Positions 19,876-31,800 of a stretch of 64,000 nucleotides of DNA are shown here, one piece after another. Numbering within the stretch: the stretch's first letter is position 1; each line of letters opens with the position of its first letter. The DNA lies in NCBI GenBank assembly GCA_951802195.1, contig OX637620.1:1798001-1862000 (forward strand). The letters are read 5' to 3'. The stretch is from Tausonia pullulans (lineage: Eukaryota > Basidiomycota > Tremellomycetes > Cystofilobasidiales > Mrakiaceae). The notes beneath the pieces were generated by a model. That model had not been told where the DNA came from. It saw only the letters and a program-made list of their open reading frames with translations, and did no database searches. A program made the position numbers and the translations under genes.

Positions 19876-21552
19876 TACTTTAACCATTTCGACACATGGC
19901 CCGGCAAAAGGCACTAATTCGGATCGCAAGAGACCTGATTGCTTGAGACTAAGTACCCAATAGCGAAACAGAGGCGTGATCCTGACACTCCTTGTCGCCC
20001 CTTCTCTCGTTTTCTGTCCAACTCTCCTCTCCCTTCCATCCCCCTACATTCTCTTTCCCGTTAGTCTCTTCTCTACCTATCTACACTTTTATCCTTTGTG
20101 CCGTTCTCACCTCTTTTGGGAGCGCGCCTTCCTCCCCCCTCCGTTCCATCCCACTGGCTACGGTCGTTGTACATCGAGTTGCGGATGACTCGAGGGTCAG
20201 AATAGAATAAAACAATTTTCGAACACTGAGACCTGAGGTGAGTACACTCGGTGCTGGACAGTGGCACTCAATGTCGAACACCAAATGGTGCACCTCGCAT
20301 TCTCCGTGCAGACCGGCTATGCGTGAGCCCTGAGTTTGACTCCCGCGCGATGAGCCAGCCCACAAAGAATTCGGCGACGCAGCTGCAGCTGAGTTGAGGA
20401 ATCTTCGCCGAAACGCTGCGAACAGGGAGGCTGCGAGCTCTTTTTTAGCAACTGACTGACGGGACATGCCTCCTCAGAAAGTCACAGTCATGCGCCAATA
20501 CAGTGTGTGATGACCGATAAGCAACTCGATCCACTCAAGCGGCGTCGCCTCATCACGCGACTATCGCCTTGCCACGCGCGCGCCATCGCTGACAGAAGAC
20601 CACGACTCCACGAGCGACACGCAATCGGACGTCAGGTGCGGTGCACTCAAGAAGCCTCACATTACATCAGACTATCCAGCATCGTTCATGAAGAACACCG
20701 AGTGCATGCGCGCGCGGAGTCGGACGGAAGGCGCTGGGAAGTTCGAGACCGGGTCATCAATCACTGCAGCCACAGCCTGGGTCCTCGCTTGAGGAGTATC
20801 AGCGAAAGCCGATCGAAGGACGAGCTCGAATAAAACACGTCAGAGGAAGTCACCTCGCGATAGGATAGCCACCAGGCTCACCAATGAGTGAGAACGGGGA
20901 AGGAGGACCCTGAACGTACATAAATGCTTCGGGGGGAGGGAATATTTGCACACAGAGCCTCGACTACAGTGGCAGGCGAAGAGACAGGTCCAGCTTCGGC
21001 TTTGGCCGATATCAAAGAGACAGGTGTCTGAACAGCCAGTTCGTCGCCCGCCTTTTTGAGTTCTCATTGATGCTTGCCCGCCTGTTCCCGTCTCAGAACA
21101 TTTCATTACGCGTCCGCGGCTGCCCAGGAGTCAGCCAGGAGGAATCGAAGATATGATCGAAGGGGTTGGAGTCCGAAAGAGGGAAAGCCGTCTGTGATGC
21201 ATGCGACGTCGAGGTCGATGGGCTTCATGATATGTCGACATTGTTCTTTTTCCTGTGTTGAGCGCCGACTGCGCTCAACTTTCCGAGAAATCCTCTCGCA
21301 ATAAGATGAAAGAGAATCATGAAAAAATTCTGATAAGGCCTCGTCCCACGGTATCTGAAACTCCTCGTCCCGCGCGTGATAGGAGAGAAGAGGAGAGGAT
21401 ATGGCAGGGGGAATCAGGTGACGGCGTCGCCCGGTAAGGCCAACGCGTCGATCAGCTCCAGTCGCGCCAGGGCGGGCCTCGCGCGGCTGCCGCCCAACAC
21501 CCACCACCTTCGTCGAACCTCCCCTTACCTCTTGCCCTCCTCACACCTCATC

Positions 21553-23611
21553 ATGGCCGCCTCCAAGACCTCAGCTGCCGCCAGCACCGCCAAGAAGACG
21601 TCCCCCAAGACGATGAACCACCCGACCTTCGTTGACATGATTACCGTGAGCAGCAGTCTCCCAATCAGCGAGCGATGCAAGCAGACAATGCGGGAGGGTC
21701 AGAGGAATTGGACGAGACGACTCGGGTCGACAGGGCGAGGGTTTCTTACGCCCGCCTCTTCCACGTGATGACGCCCCCTCTCGGCCTCCAAACTCATGGG
21801 GAGACTTTCAAAAGTCCCATCCATTCACCTGCCGAATTTGAGGGCAGTGGCGCGTTCGCTGCGTTGTATATCGCCTGCGACCTTGCGAGGTGGCGGGTCG
21901 AGGTGCTCAGCGTCGGATGGATCCATCCCGAGCAGGATTCCACTCTCGCCCGCCTCGACGGCCTCGCGCCCGCCTCGCGCGCCCCTGCTCTCCCGAAGAC
22001 CTGTCCAGAGCTCGGACGGGCGGCCATCCATCCATCCAAACCGCTCTTGACGCCATGGGGCGCGCGCATGGCCGCCAGTTCTCTCTGGTGCTAGAGGGAA
22101 CGAGAGGCGAGGAAAGGAGGGTGAGGGTCACGGGTCCCGAGTGAAACCTCTCCTGGTCTTTCATCTCTCTCGCCTCTCGCGCGTGTCCCAATTGTCTCTT
22201 TATTGCTCCCAGGGATGCTCAGGCGTCCCATCCACCCATTCGTGGTCTCACGGCTCTCATTCAATACGTGGTGCCCAAGATATCGCGAGCTGACGGCCAT
22301 GCGGGACCTATTCGCCCTCCTCGTCCGCCCCTACGCACCCTCCATTTCCTTCCCCTCCTTCCTTCTTCTCGCCTCGCCCTTCGCCGCTATCCATCTCCAG
22401 CAATGCATCAAGGAGAACAAGGATTCGGCCCGCACCGGTGTCTCGCGCCCAACCATCAAGAAGTGTGTGGCTCATCATCTTTGACGACCGCGCGTTTACG
22501 TGGCGTCCGCCATGTCTTGGAGCTGACAAGCGAGCCCAACCGGCCCGACAGGTTCCTTGCCTCTACTTACAAGCTCGACATGTCGACTGGCTCCAACATT
22601 TCTAACCTTTCCAAGGCCATGTACGTCGTCGTTTTCTGAAGCCTGTGCGAGCCAAATCGCTGATATCGGTACGCTCCAACAGCACTCGTGGCGAGGAGAT
22701 CGGCGTCTTCCTTCTTCCTAAGGGTCCGTCCGCAGCCCTCCTTCCAACCTCCTCCCGGATCTTGGCTGACAAGCTTGCCATTTGGTGATCTGCCTCTCTT
22801 CCCTCCAGGCGCCTCGGGATGCGTCAAGCTTGCCAAACCCAGCGCCGACAAGGCCGATAAGGAGGTCAGTGGCATCTGCGTCCCTTGCCCATCTCGCGGT
22901 CGTCCCGTCGCAAGTCAGCGCGTTTCAATCATATGAACTGACGGTTTGGTCTCGACCAGAACGTGAAGCCCATCTCTTCCTCCAAGAAGCCCGTTGCCGC
23001 TAAGTCGAACGCCAAGGCCCCTCTCAAGCCCAAGGCACCTGCCCCCAAGACTGCCGCCGACAAGAAGGTGGGCTGCTCGTGTTTTTGTGATTGCGCGCGC
23101 ATTGGTTGCTAACCTCAACCTCCTTTTCCTCCCAGCCCGCTGTCAAGAAGGAGGCCATTGCCAAGAAGCCCACCGCTGCTAAGAGCGCGAAGGTGGATAC
23201 CCGACGCTCTCGTCTGCTGCGTTCTTTGCTGATACACACCCTCCCATTTTAGGCCACCACCACCACCAAGACCAAGTCGAGCACCTCCAAGGCCGCCACC
23301 GCTCCGAAGGCCAAGGCTTCCGCCGCCGCGAAGAAGGTGCGCCCGCCTGTTCCCTACCATCACACGACACATCGTCTGACTATCTTGTTGCCCCTCAGAC
23401 CCCCACTGCCGTCGCGAAAAAGCCCGCCGCCACCAAGAAGTCTGCCGCCCCTAAGGGTGTGTCTCGCTTGAGATTATCCTGAAACCTTGGACTTAACCTG
23501 ACATCCATCCTTCCTCTAGCCGCTGCCACCGTTGCTACCAAGAAGGCGGCCCCTGCGAAGAAGGCTGCCGCAACCGCCCCGAAGAAGGCCGCCGCTGCGG
23601 TGAAGAAGTAA
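21553..23611 (+). CDS. Linker histone H1
   Basis: H1 binds linker DNA at the nucleosome entry/exit and compacts chromatin. The ATG at 21553 opens MAASKTSAAASTAKKTSPKT, followed by MNHPTFVDMIT, the start of the H15 winged helix. After a 755-nt first intron (21646-22400) the fold continues with CIKENKDSARTGVSRPTIKK, then FLASTYKLDMSTGSNISNLS, then KAI-TRGEEIGVFLLPKG-ASGCVKLAK, covering helices 1-3 and the wing. The remaining exons encode a Lys/Ala/Pro-rich tail (SKKPVAAKSNAKAPLKPK, KKPTAAKSAK, KASAAAKK, KKAAAAVKK). About ten short exons are needed, many encoding a single tail block. The single globular domain and basic tail are typical of fungal H1. Confidence 0.92.
21646..22400 (+). other. Long first intron of histone H1
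   Basis: The intron starts GTGAGC after the codon for Thr in DMIT and ends CATCTCCAG before CAATGCATC. At 755 nt it is about ten times the usual intron size in this window. It contains a perfect 14-nt palindrome at 21915-21928 and short CATC repeats near 22026. I found no convincing C/D or H/ACA snoRNA in it, and the frames inside it on both strands look like GC-rich chance openings. Confidence 0.7.
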
Positions 23612-24149
23612 AGTGCTCACTCGCTTGCTTCTTAGCTCTAGCTCGTACTTCTCTCCCGTCTGTGTTCCAGCTACGAACCCCCCTTCTCAGCCCGCCTGTG
23701 CCACTAACCCGCCACCCACAATCCTTCAGTTTCCACCACCCTTCGTCTTCGCTCCTCCCATTTTTCTATTTCTTACCTTTTCCCCCTCTGTGTGTGTGTG
23801 TGCTTGTGTCTGTGTCTCTCTTCTCTCCTTTCTCCTCTTCCCTTCATTCTTCGATTCGCTCTTTCTTCCGTTTTCTTGCCTCGCTTCGATTTTCTCAGCA
23901 TTATTTCACCAATTTTCACAAGACTCGTTCGTGCATGAGAGAAGGTCATCGTTTGATCAAGTTTCAGAAGTCAATCAAGAGTGTTACGGTGGATGAGGCA
24001 CAGACGGACGGATTGGATCCGCTCTTCGGATGTACGGACGTGGATGGGGATGGAAGGTGCTATCAAGGAAAGGCTACCTAAAAGGAAATTGAACCAAGGG
24101 GAGGGGGAACGGGGCGGGCTAGCGAGCGAGGAAGGGGCGAGAACGAAAG
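23612..24149. other. Convergent spacer after histone H1
   Basis: This is a T/C-rich 3' region with a short TG microsatellite near 23790. It is the 3' region of H1 and, on the other strand, of the downstream orphan. No exon is supported. Confidence 0.5.
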
Positions 24150-25824
24150 TCAAAACGGCTCCATCGACATCGCCATCGACCCCGCAGAAGACGACGACGA
24201 GCCAGTATCGCGCCCGCTCCTGCTCTCAGCGTCGCTCCAGACAGCGGAGGAAAATATGTCGAGCTCCTGGTCAATCTCGAAGATCGACGAAGCCCCGGAG
24301 AAGGCAGAGAGGGCGGCGCCGGGGGAAGGGAGGTCCTCCCAGTGGGCCGAGTTGTCCTGCTCGTCCACAAAGGAAGAGGGGGAGGTGACGGAGGACGAGG
24401 AAAAAGGGGAAGGGAGCATCTCGGTATCGGAGAGGGAGAGAGAGATGTCGGAGAGAGAGAGAGAGATGTCCGAGGGGGTCGTGGGGATGCCTGACGATGC
24501 CGAGCGAGCCGGAGGGGGAGGAGCAGGGGTGGACTCCAACGACAAGAGCGAGACGGTCGGGAAGACGAGAAAGTTGGCTGCTTCCGCTCCAAGGGGCAGG
24601 TCGTCGTCGTCGTTACCTGTCACCCGAGGGCGCGACGACAGGAAGAACCACTGTCCCTCGCCATCATCCACCGTCGTTTGCCCACCAGCGCAGGAGAGAA
24701 TCCTTCTGACTTCCTCTTCGCTCCTCCCAACGAACTCAATTTTGATCCCAATAAGAGCGCCCGTGTCCCGGTCGTCCCTCACTTCATGCGAGGCTATCTG
24801 GGGGTCGAGGAACGCCCCCTGGCGCTCGAGCAGGCCGAGGAGAGCGTCCACGCGTTTGGCATGGAGGGCATAGGCGGCCCGATGGGCGAATACGAAGCGG
24901 GAGAGAGGAACACCGGAAGAGGGGGAGTAGTCGTCTGAAGGCTCAATGGACTGAGAGAGCGCAAAGGGGATGAGGAGGGACGTGGTGGTGGTGGGGGTGG
25001 AGGCCGGGGGGAGGGAGTGTTCCGGAGAGACTCCGAAGTAGACGGCAGCGTCCGTCTCGGAGCACTCGTCCTCCGGGGCGAAGGCAGCGATCTCGGGGAC
25101 CTGAACCTTGGAAAGTGGCTTCTCAGAGATGACGGCGGCGAGGGAGGAGAGAGCGGCCGCTCGAGTGGCAGAGGTCTTGGTGAACCGCAGGTGGAGGGTT
25201 GTCGGTCGCTTGCGCTTAAACTCGTCGATCTTGTCCTCGGTGCCATCGATGAGGGCTCGAAGGTAGACTGGACGAGAAAGAGAGAAGTGTGAGCTGATGA
25301 ACGCTGAACCATGGACAGGCAAGGGACTTACGAGGGGCATGCGCCAACTGAGCAAACATCGGCTGGCTCGCTGACGAGTACGCCCTGCTCGACCCCAGCC
25401 CGACGTTCGCGACGCTCGTCCTAGGCGAGACCGAGGGACCTCGAGGCCCACCTGATCCTAGACCTCCGGGGCCGAGGCGACGGCTCGCCCCGCCGAACTC
25501 GAGCGGACGGCCAGAGGCGCCGCGGACACGGCCGTGGAGGTTGCCTGGGAGGTGGCGGTGCGGGCTGTTGGCGTTGGGCTGCGAGGTGAAGAAGCGCCGT
25601 TGGAAGAGGTTGTGGGCGAGCGTCCTGAGAGCAGCAAGGGGGATCTCCGCTGGGCGGCGAGGGGGGGCACGGAAGCCGGGTGCTCCTGCTCCTGGACGAG
25701 GAGAGCCACTGGAAGGGATGCGAAAGTGGAGGGCTCGACTCGGCCCTGCCGATGCTGGCTTTGGCGGGGCAGAGAAGAGGCCCTGCAGGCGGCGAAGGGC
25801 CGCTCTGGACAAAGCGTGGGCCAT
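24150..25824 (-). CDS. Orphan protein with predicted mitochondrial leader
   Basis: I do not recognise a named family. The ATG at 25824 gives MAHALSRAALRRLQGLFSAP, then a long Arg/Ser/Pro/Gly-rich stretch without acidic residues, a plausible mitochondrial presequence. One intron (GTAAGT donor near 25340, acceptor near 25269) joins AQLAHAP to YLRALIDGTEDKIDEFKRKR. The second exon has a coherent folded part: TSATRAAALSSLAAVISEKP, FVFAHRAAYALHAKRVDALL, GLLERQGAFLDPQIASHEV and GALIGIKIEFVGRSEEEVRR. It ends in an acidic/Ser-rich tail containing a tandem octapeptide (DISLSLSD twice) and SIFEIDQELDIFSS. Coding potential is strong because a single frame of over 360 codons follows the intron. It is divergent from ALG1. 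Confidence 0.6.
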
Positions 25825-26265
25825 GGTGGGTGCTCCGGGTGTATGTGGTTGAGGGACAGAGAGAAACTGAGGGCGCAAGAGATTCGCTCTCTCGATAAAT
25901 GAAAGAGGCGCTGCAAGCCGGCGGCGATGTGGCCGACGGGGCGACGGACGAGGCCGCGCGTCGCCTCGCCGGCTGTCCACCACGGCAGCATGCAGCCAGC
26001 CAGCCAGCCCGGATGCAGGCCTCCGCAGCAGACCCTCGCGTGGCACGCCGTCTATCGACTGCAGGCGCACCCACATTCAGACAGGGACGACCGCTGCCCA
26101 CCGCTCCTCTGCTCGCCGCCCTCTCCTCCCCCACTCCTTGTTCAAGCGCGCAGATCCGTCCGCCGTTAGTTCTGTCACCCCCGACCACGCGGAACGGCTC
26201 CGGCGAGGGTTTCCCCGGGCGGCAGCCGTCGTTCGGTCGCCCGTCGACCCAACCACTACCTTGAG
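25825..26265. promoter_or_regulatory. Divergent promoter region, orphan / ALG1
   Basis: The region of 441 bp lies between two start codons and is GC-rich, with a short CAGC/GCCA repeat near 25995-26010. Open frames through it on both strands overlap real exons in other frames and are not supported. Confidence 0.45.
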
Positions 26266-28519
26266 ATGCAACACGACGCTTCCACCGTCCGTCTGGCGGC
26301 AGGCGCCCTCCTCAGCATCATCCTCTTCATCTCGCTCGCCGTCCTCCGCTTTGTGTTCTTCCCCGCGCCGTCGAGGCCCACCCGCTCTGTCGTCCTCCTC
26401 GTCCTCGGCGACCTCGGGTGAGCGAAGAAGACAGCATGCTGCCCGGGATCTTCGTCTGACCACCTCTTATTCAGCCGGAGTCCAAGGATGATGTACCATG
26501 CCCAGAGCTTCGCCGATGCCGGCTTTCAGACCACCCTCGTCGGCTACGCTGGTAAGTGAGCGAGCGCCGGCCAAGACGTCGTCAACCCCCCCCCCCCCCC
26601 CTCTCTCCCCCCGTCCGCCCGTCTTCCTCTTTCTTCGCTTCCTTCTCGGCACAACGCTTTCTGACATGTCTCACTCGAACACAGGTTCCTCCCTCCTCCC
26701 CTCCCTCCTCTCTATGCCCAACTTCCACACGGCTGCCCTCCCGGAACCACCGCAGCTGCTCACCCGAGCCCCTCGCGCGCTTTTCCTCGCGACCGCTCCC
26801 ATCAAGGTGCTCTTCCAGATCGTCTCGATCCTCAAGGTGCTCCTCTGGGACCTCCAGGATCCTCCCGAGTTCATCCTCGTTCAAGTGAGTCAGGCGGAGG
26901 TTGCGTCGCCCTGTCAAACGCGACGCCGAGGAGGTTCGACGCGTCAGTGACTGACCCTGCTGGCTTTCAGAATCCGCCGTCCATCCCCACCCTCGCCCTC
27001 GCTCAGCTCGTTGTGCTCGTCCGCGGCTCGCACCTCATCATTGATTGGCACAATCTTGGCTTCTCGATCCTCGCCATGCGACTGGGTCCATCGCACCCGC
27101 TCGTCCGAATCGCCAAGGTGTCAGTTCTCCAAAAATACCAATCGAAACCAAGGTCGCTGACTTGTACATCTTGCCTTGCACAGGTTCGAGCGCGTCTTTG
27201 GTCGGAAGGCACATGCTCATCTGTTTGTCACAAATGCGATGGAGGACTGGCTCACCAAGGAGTGGGGGCTCGTGTCAGTCCTGTCCCCTCCTCTCATTCA
27301 CCATCACGCTGACCTTCACCCTCCGCAGCGGCCGGAAAGTTGTCCTTCATGATCGTCCGCCGAAACATTTTCACCCCTCGGATTCTCAGGATATCCACGA
27401 GGTAATTTTTTTTCCCGCGTGATGCTACCATTGCTCTCATCCTGATTCCCCTTTTGCCAGCTTTTCACTCGTCTAAGCTTCAAAATCCCCCCCGCCGCAC
27501 TTGCTCATCTGCCCCCACTGCCATCGTCCAACGCCACGCCTCTCACCTTCGTCCGCTCGTCCTCACCTTCCTCCCTCACTTCTGGCACCACCACACCCAT
27601 CGAGACGGCCCACCTCCGGGCAGACCGACCGGCCGTGCTCGTCTCGTCCACATCGTGGACGGCCGATGAGGACTTCACGATTCTGCTCGAAGCATTATCG
27701 CTTTATGAGGCGAAGGCGAAGTCCGAAGAGGAGGGACAGGGTTTGCCAAAGGTGCTGTGCTTGATCAGCGGGAAGGGACCCGGCCGAGCGGCTTTTGAGA
27801 GAGCATACGAGGCGAGAAGGAAGAGCGAAAGCTGGAGTTATGTCGGGGTTTGGTGCTGCTGGGTTCATGTGGAGGATTACCCGAAGATGCTCGGTGAGCC
27901 GCGCACTCCCTTCCTTCCAGCTTTCTTTTGATTCTTCGAAGCTTACTCCTCTCACTCCAACGAATATAGGTTCCGCAGATCTTGGTATCTCCCTTCACTC
28001 CTCCTCCTCAGCCCTCGACCTCCCCATGAAGATCGTCGACATGTACGGCTGCGGTCTCCCCGTCTGCTCGCTCGACTTCGCTTGGTCCGTCCCCCCCACC
28101 CCCTCTCTTTCTCTTCTACACAGTAATGCTGACCTTCTCCCGTGCCGACCTCAGTCTCAACGAACTTGTCCAAGACGGTTCGACAGGCCTCGTCTTCCGC
28201 TTCGCTCCAGAACTCGCTTCCCACTTGACCGTTTGTTCCTCTTCTCCTTCCCCCCTTCCCCCCCCCTTCCCCCCCTTCCTCCCTTCCTTCCTCTCTTTGT
28301 CTGCCCACTGACTGATCCCCTTCCGGAGAGCAGTCCCTCCTTCGCGGCTTCCCCCACACCGATATCGGGTCTAGCCGACCTCCAAGCCAGCTCGCCACCC
28401 TCCGCGCGAACGTCGCCCGGACCCAAGCGGAACGCGGTGGCTGGCGGCAGAACTGGGATCGGCATGTGCGGCCTTTGGTGGTCAAGGGATACGGCGGGGG
28501 TGAGGGTGGGGGATTTTGA
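26266..28519 (+). CDS. ALG1: Chitobiosyldiphosphodolichol beta-mannosyltransferase (ALG1)
   Basis: ALG1 adds the first mannose, from GDP-Man, to GlcNAc2-PP-dolichol on the cytosolic face of the ER. The start [20 protein letters not shown] leads into an N-terminal membrane anchor ([13 protein letters not shown]), then [20 protein letters not shown], the family's opening motif. Later exons carry [90 protein letters not shown] and the GT-B nucleotide-sugar site [20 protein letters not shown] with [11 protein letters not shown], then [14 protein letters not shown]. At least seven short introns are required. Motif order matches yeast and human ALG1 throughout. The end is Gly-rich ([13 protein letters not shown]). 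Confidence 0.92.
26586..26601. repeat. Homopolymer run of 16 C in an ALG1 intron
   Basis: An uninterrupted C16 tract lies in the second ALG1 intron, followed by a pyrimidine-rich stretch leading to the acceptor. Confidence 0.85.
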
Positions 28520-28775
28520 TGTGCTTTCCGTTCGGGTTTGCGTGGGAGGGAGGGAGAGGAATTGGGAGAGAGAAAAAGGGGTGAACGCGGGCCTTCCATC
28601 GGTATCGGGACGAGAGAGCAACAGAGAGAGAAGACAAGAGAATCGTGAAGACGAGAGAAAGTGAGGGATACCACGTGATGGAGAGAGGAGAGAGCGAGAG
28701 AGAGACATAGAGCTAAACATGAGAGGAGTAAGTTTCGAGGCACAGAGAAACGAAAAAAGACAAGACAGCAGAACC

Positions 28776-28831
<56 letters not shown>

Positions 28832-28899
28832 AGACGAGAATGTGTCCCAGGCAATCAACACGTCATACAAACGAGGAAGCGCGCGCGCCGTAGATCGTG
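28520..28899. other. Convergent spacer with a GA microsatellite
   Basis: This is purine-rich DNA between the ALG1 stop and the stop of the HMG-box gene on the other strand. It contains (AG)n at 28778-28828. Frames rich in Arg-Glu or Leu-Ser repeats seen here come from the microsatellite and are not genes. Confidence 0.6.
28778..28828. repeat. (GA)n microsatellite
   Basis: About 50 nt of almost perfect AG dinucleotide repeat with one AAAG interruption near the right end. Confidence 0.9.
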
Positions 28900-31800
28900 T
28901 CACGACGTCGCCTTCTGCATCCGGCCGTACGCCCCACTGGCGACCCTCGTGCTCCGCCGCCGGGACCCGCAAGCATCCGGAACGATCGGCATCGACTGGG
29001 GGACCACATTCGAGGGGGCCGAGGCGTTGTCCTCGTCTGCGTCCTCGAACTCGCTCTCGCACTGATCCTCAACTGTCGCCGATGAGCTAGGCGGCGCAGC
29101 TAGCTCGGCTGAAGGCGGAGGTGCCTTCTTAAGGCCGACAGCCGAAGCGGGCGCGCTAGTAGCCAGACCCTTGAGGGTCGAAGCAATGCTGGGCTGCAGC
29201 GGCGGAGGCGGCCCGATGTTGTGCGCCCTCGGCGCTTCCGAGTAATACGACTTTGGAGCGTAATCGCCGACGTGGTACATTGGCTTTGTCGCAAGGGGTG
29301 CGGATGACTGGTACGACGAGTAGTGGGCGGACGCCTGCTGCTGTCCGTGCCTCACCTCTGGCGTCGCTGAGAGATCGATGAGCGGAAGCCCAATGGGCAG
29401 CGAGGGAGGGGGAGGGTGGATTTGCCACCCGGGATGCCACCGGGGCGGTGAGGGCGGCAGCAATGGGGGCGGGAGCTGCTGCTGTTGTTGTTGAAGGGGG
29501 ACGAGAGCGCTCGTTTGGTCGATACGGTGGGCTTGAGGGGCGGAGAGGACCAGTCGGAGGAAGCCTGGTTGGTGAGTGAGCGCCAGGGGAGGAGTGTACG
29601 CTGGGGCATGCGGATCGGGCGGTGGGGGCGGCTTGCGTCGGACTCGAGGCTTGCGCCTGTCCCAAGCGAAGGTCTGTGAGGAGCTGTTGTCCTCGGAGCG
29701 CGATGGGGAGATGCGGCGGGTAGAGCGCTTGTGGAGAGCCCTCTGGACGATATGATGGGTTTCTGGCAGTTCGACGGCGGGGGCGGTGGAGGAGGGGACA
29801 ATGGGCGTCTTCAAAGCCAGCGGTGGAGGCGTCGAGGACTCTTCGTCGACCTGCTGCTGCTTCTTTGGATCCGGCGGCCCGTACCTGGGAGTGGTGACAT
29901 TCTCTCCCGCAGGAGAAGAGGAACTATCGAGATCGAGGTACTCCGCCGAAGTCTCCTGCGATGTCGGAGGGGGCGCTCGCCGTTTCTGTTCCAACACCCA
30001 CTGGTTGCGGATGATGTCGCCGATGCTTGGAGGGGGTGGCAGTCGTGGACGACTGGTTCTGATATTGCTAGAGGGAGCTGACGTGTCCTGGGAGAATATC
30101 TTGCTGCCTGCTTCGACTGATGGAGCGTCGGTAGGTTCGGCGGGAGGAGGGGCACCGCTGCTGATGTTCGACGAGCAAACATTGACGTCGTCGCCAAAGC
30201 CGAGACCGAGTCCGCCATCTACCGTCGTGTCGACGCCAAAATCCGCCCCTGATGACGTCGCAAAACTTCCTTTGAAATAATACGTCGACGGAATGGCGAT
30301 ACCACCCTCGCCGACGACGTCCCACTCGCCCTCGACCCAAGAGAGGTCCCCAGAGAGCGGGGGCGCACCGGCATTCGTGTGTCCGCCATCATCTAGCTGG
30401 AACCCAGCACCACCGACCTGGAAGTGAGCAGCGCCAACGTCGTGGCCCGTTTCTTCGTCGAGGAGGCACCACATCGCGGCGTAGTCGCCTGGCGTCAGGG
30501 CGGGTCCATCGGCAGCCTCGATGGGCAGTTCGCCAACGAGTGTCGGGCTGTTGTCGTTGTCGCTGCCGAACTGGCGAGGCTGGCTCACGCAGAGCTCAAT
30601 GGGGAATTCGTAATCGGCATATTCGTGGTAGGTGAAGAGGGGTGTGGCCGCGCATGTGGTGTCGTCTTGGCCGCTTACGCTGCTACTGACGCCAGCGAAG
30701 CCATCGTCGTCGTGGTTGATCGCGCCATATCCCTCCCACTCTGGCGCCGACCCGTCCATGTCGGAGTGGGCGAGTGTCGGCTCGGAAATGATGGAGGAGC
30801 AGTACGTCGGCGTCGATGGGTAGCCTGGTCCGTCAAAGTGCGCACTCGCGGGGACATACTCTCTGCCAGAGGAGGACGGTGGCGGCGGGTACTGAGAGTA
30901 CGTCGACTCAAGGGATTTGTCCTTGGCTGGCCGGTGAGGCTGAAGAGAAAGAGAAGAAAGCCGGCGCCCTTCTTGAGCGGTAGACAGAAGATCATACAAT
31001 GACTCGACTTACATGCTCCGTCATCCCCGAATGCCCGGCGTTCGTCCAGGTTCCTCCTCCTCCCTCCGCGACATTCTGTTGAGACTCCTCGTTATTCGTT
31101 TCGACCTCTTCCTCCTCCTTGACTTCATCGACCCTCATCTTCGCCTGCATCACCACCTCCGCCTCCTGCGCCACCCTCCGCACCTCGCTCTCCGCCCTCC
31201 ACTCCGCCATCCCAGGCCCGCTCGCAAGCCCATGAGCCGGCATCGGCCTCGGATACGTCTGAATCATCTTCTTGCTCTGTTCGTTCGTCGCGGGCTCGAG
31301 CCAGTCCTCGCGCTTGCGGCGAAGCTCCATCGAGGATCTGCTGGCTATAGTGGCAGGTGCAGCGGCGATGGCGGTGAAAGAGGAGGCGATGGTGTTGCGC
31401 TTAGGGTAAGGTGAGAACCGGATACCAGCCAGCCCACCGAGATCGACCTTGGTTGCGTTCTTGGGCGCAGGCGCCAACTTCCTCTGGAGTTTGTATCGGG
31501 TAGCAGGCAGGGGAGACTCCTGCTGCCGCTGCGGTGGCGAAGGCGAGGGCTGGTGGTACTCTGGCGAGATCGAAGAGGCTGGTGCAAGCGGCGACGACGA
31601 TGCTGGAGCGTCCTCTTGCTGCTGCTGCGGTGGCGACGGTGGTGGAGGTGGAGCGACGGTCGAGGGTGAGCCGTAGAGCGAGGCCGGGGTCCAGTATGGG
31701 AACGAAGCTGATGGTGGCCCGACGCGAGGGGGAACAGGAATGATGGGGCGGATGGGGTCGACGAGGGGGATGGGAGTGACAGGAGAGACAGTGAGGGGGC

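Larger units (their letters stand above)
17393..21552. other. Gene-poor 4.2-kb region with one tRNA and a repeat family
   Basis: Between SHQ1 and histone H1 no spliced protein gene can be supported. The stretch looks more AT-rich and less codon-like than its surroundings. It holds tRNA-Arg, three related pyrimidine-rich A-tailed repeats between about 18.17 and 19.17 kb, one minus-strand open frame near 19.3-19.9 kb and the H1 promoter at the right end. I see no transposase, reverse transcriptase or long terminal repeats. It may contain transcribed non-coding sequence, which cannot be judged by eye. Confidence 0.6.

Noticed and set aside
20320-20400. A GAGTTTGACTCCCG motif resembling a tRNA T arm
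   Set aside because: No matching acceptor, D or anticodon stems can be formed around it on either strand.
17393-21552. A transposon or retroelement hidden in the gene-poor region
   Set aside because: No reverse transcriptase, integrase or transposase motif, long terminal repeat or terminal inverted repeat is visible; only short non-coding repeats are seen.
21646-22400. A C-box-like TGATGA in the long H1 intron, suggesting a C/D snoRNA
   Set aside because: The nearest usable CTGA lies hundreds of bases away and no terminal stem is seen.
28157-29062. Long Leu/Ser- or Arg/Glu-rich frames on both strands
   Set aside because: They are translations of the GA microsatellite and of neighbouring exons in other frames.
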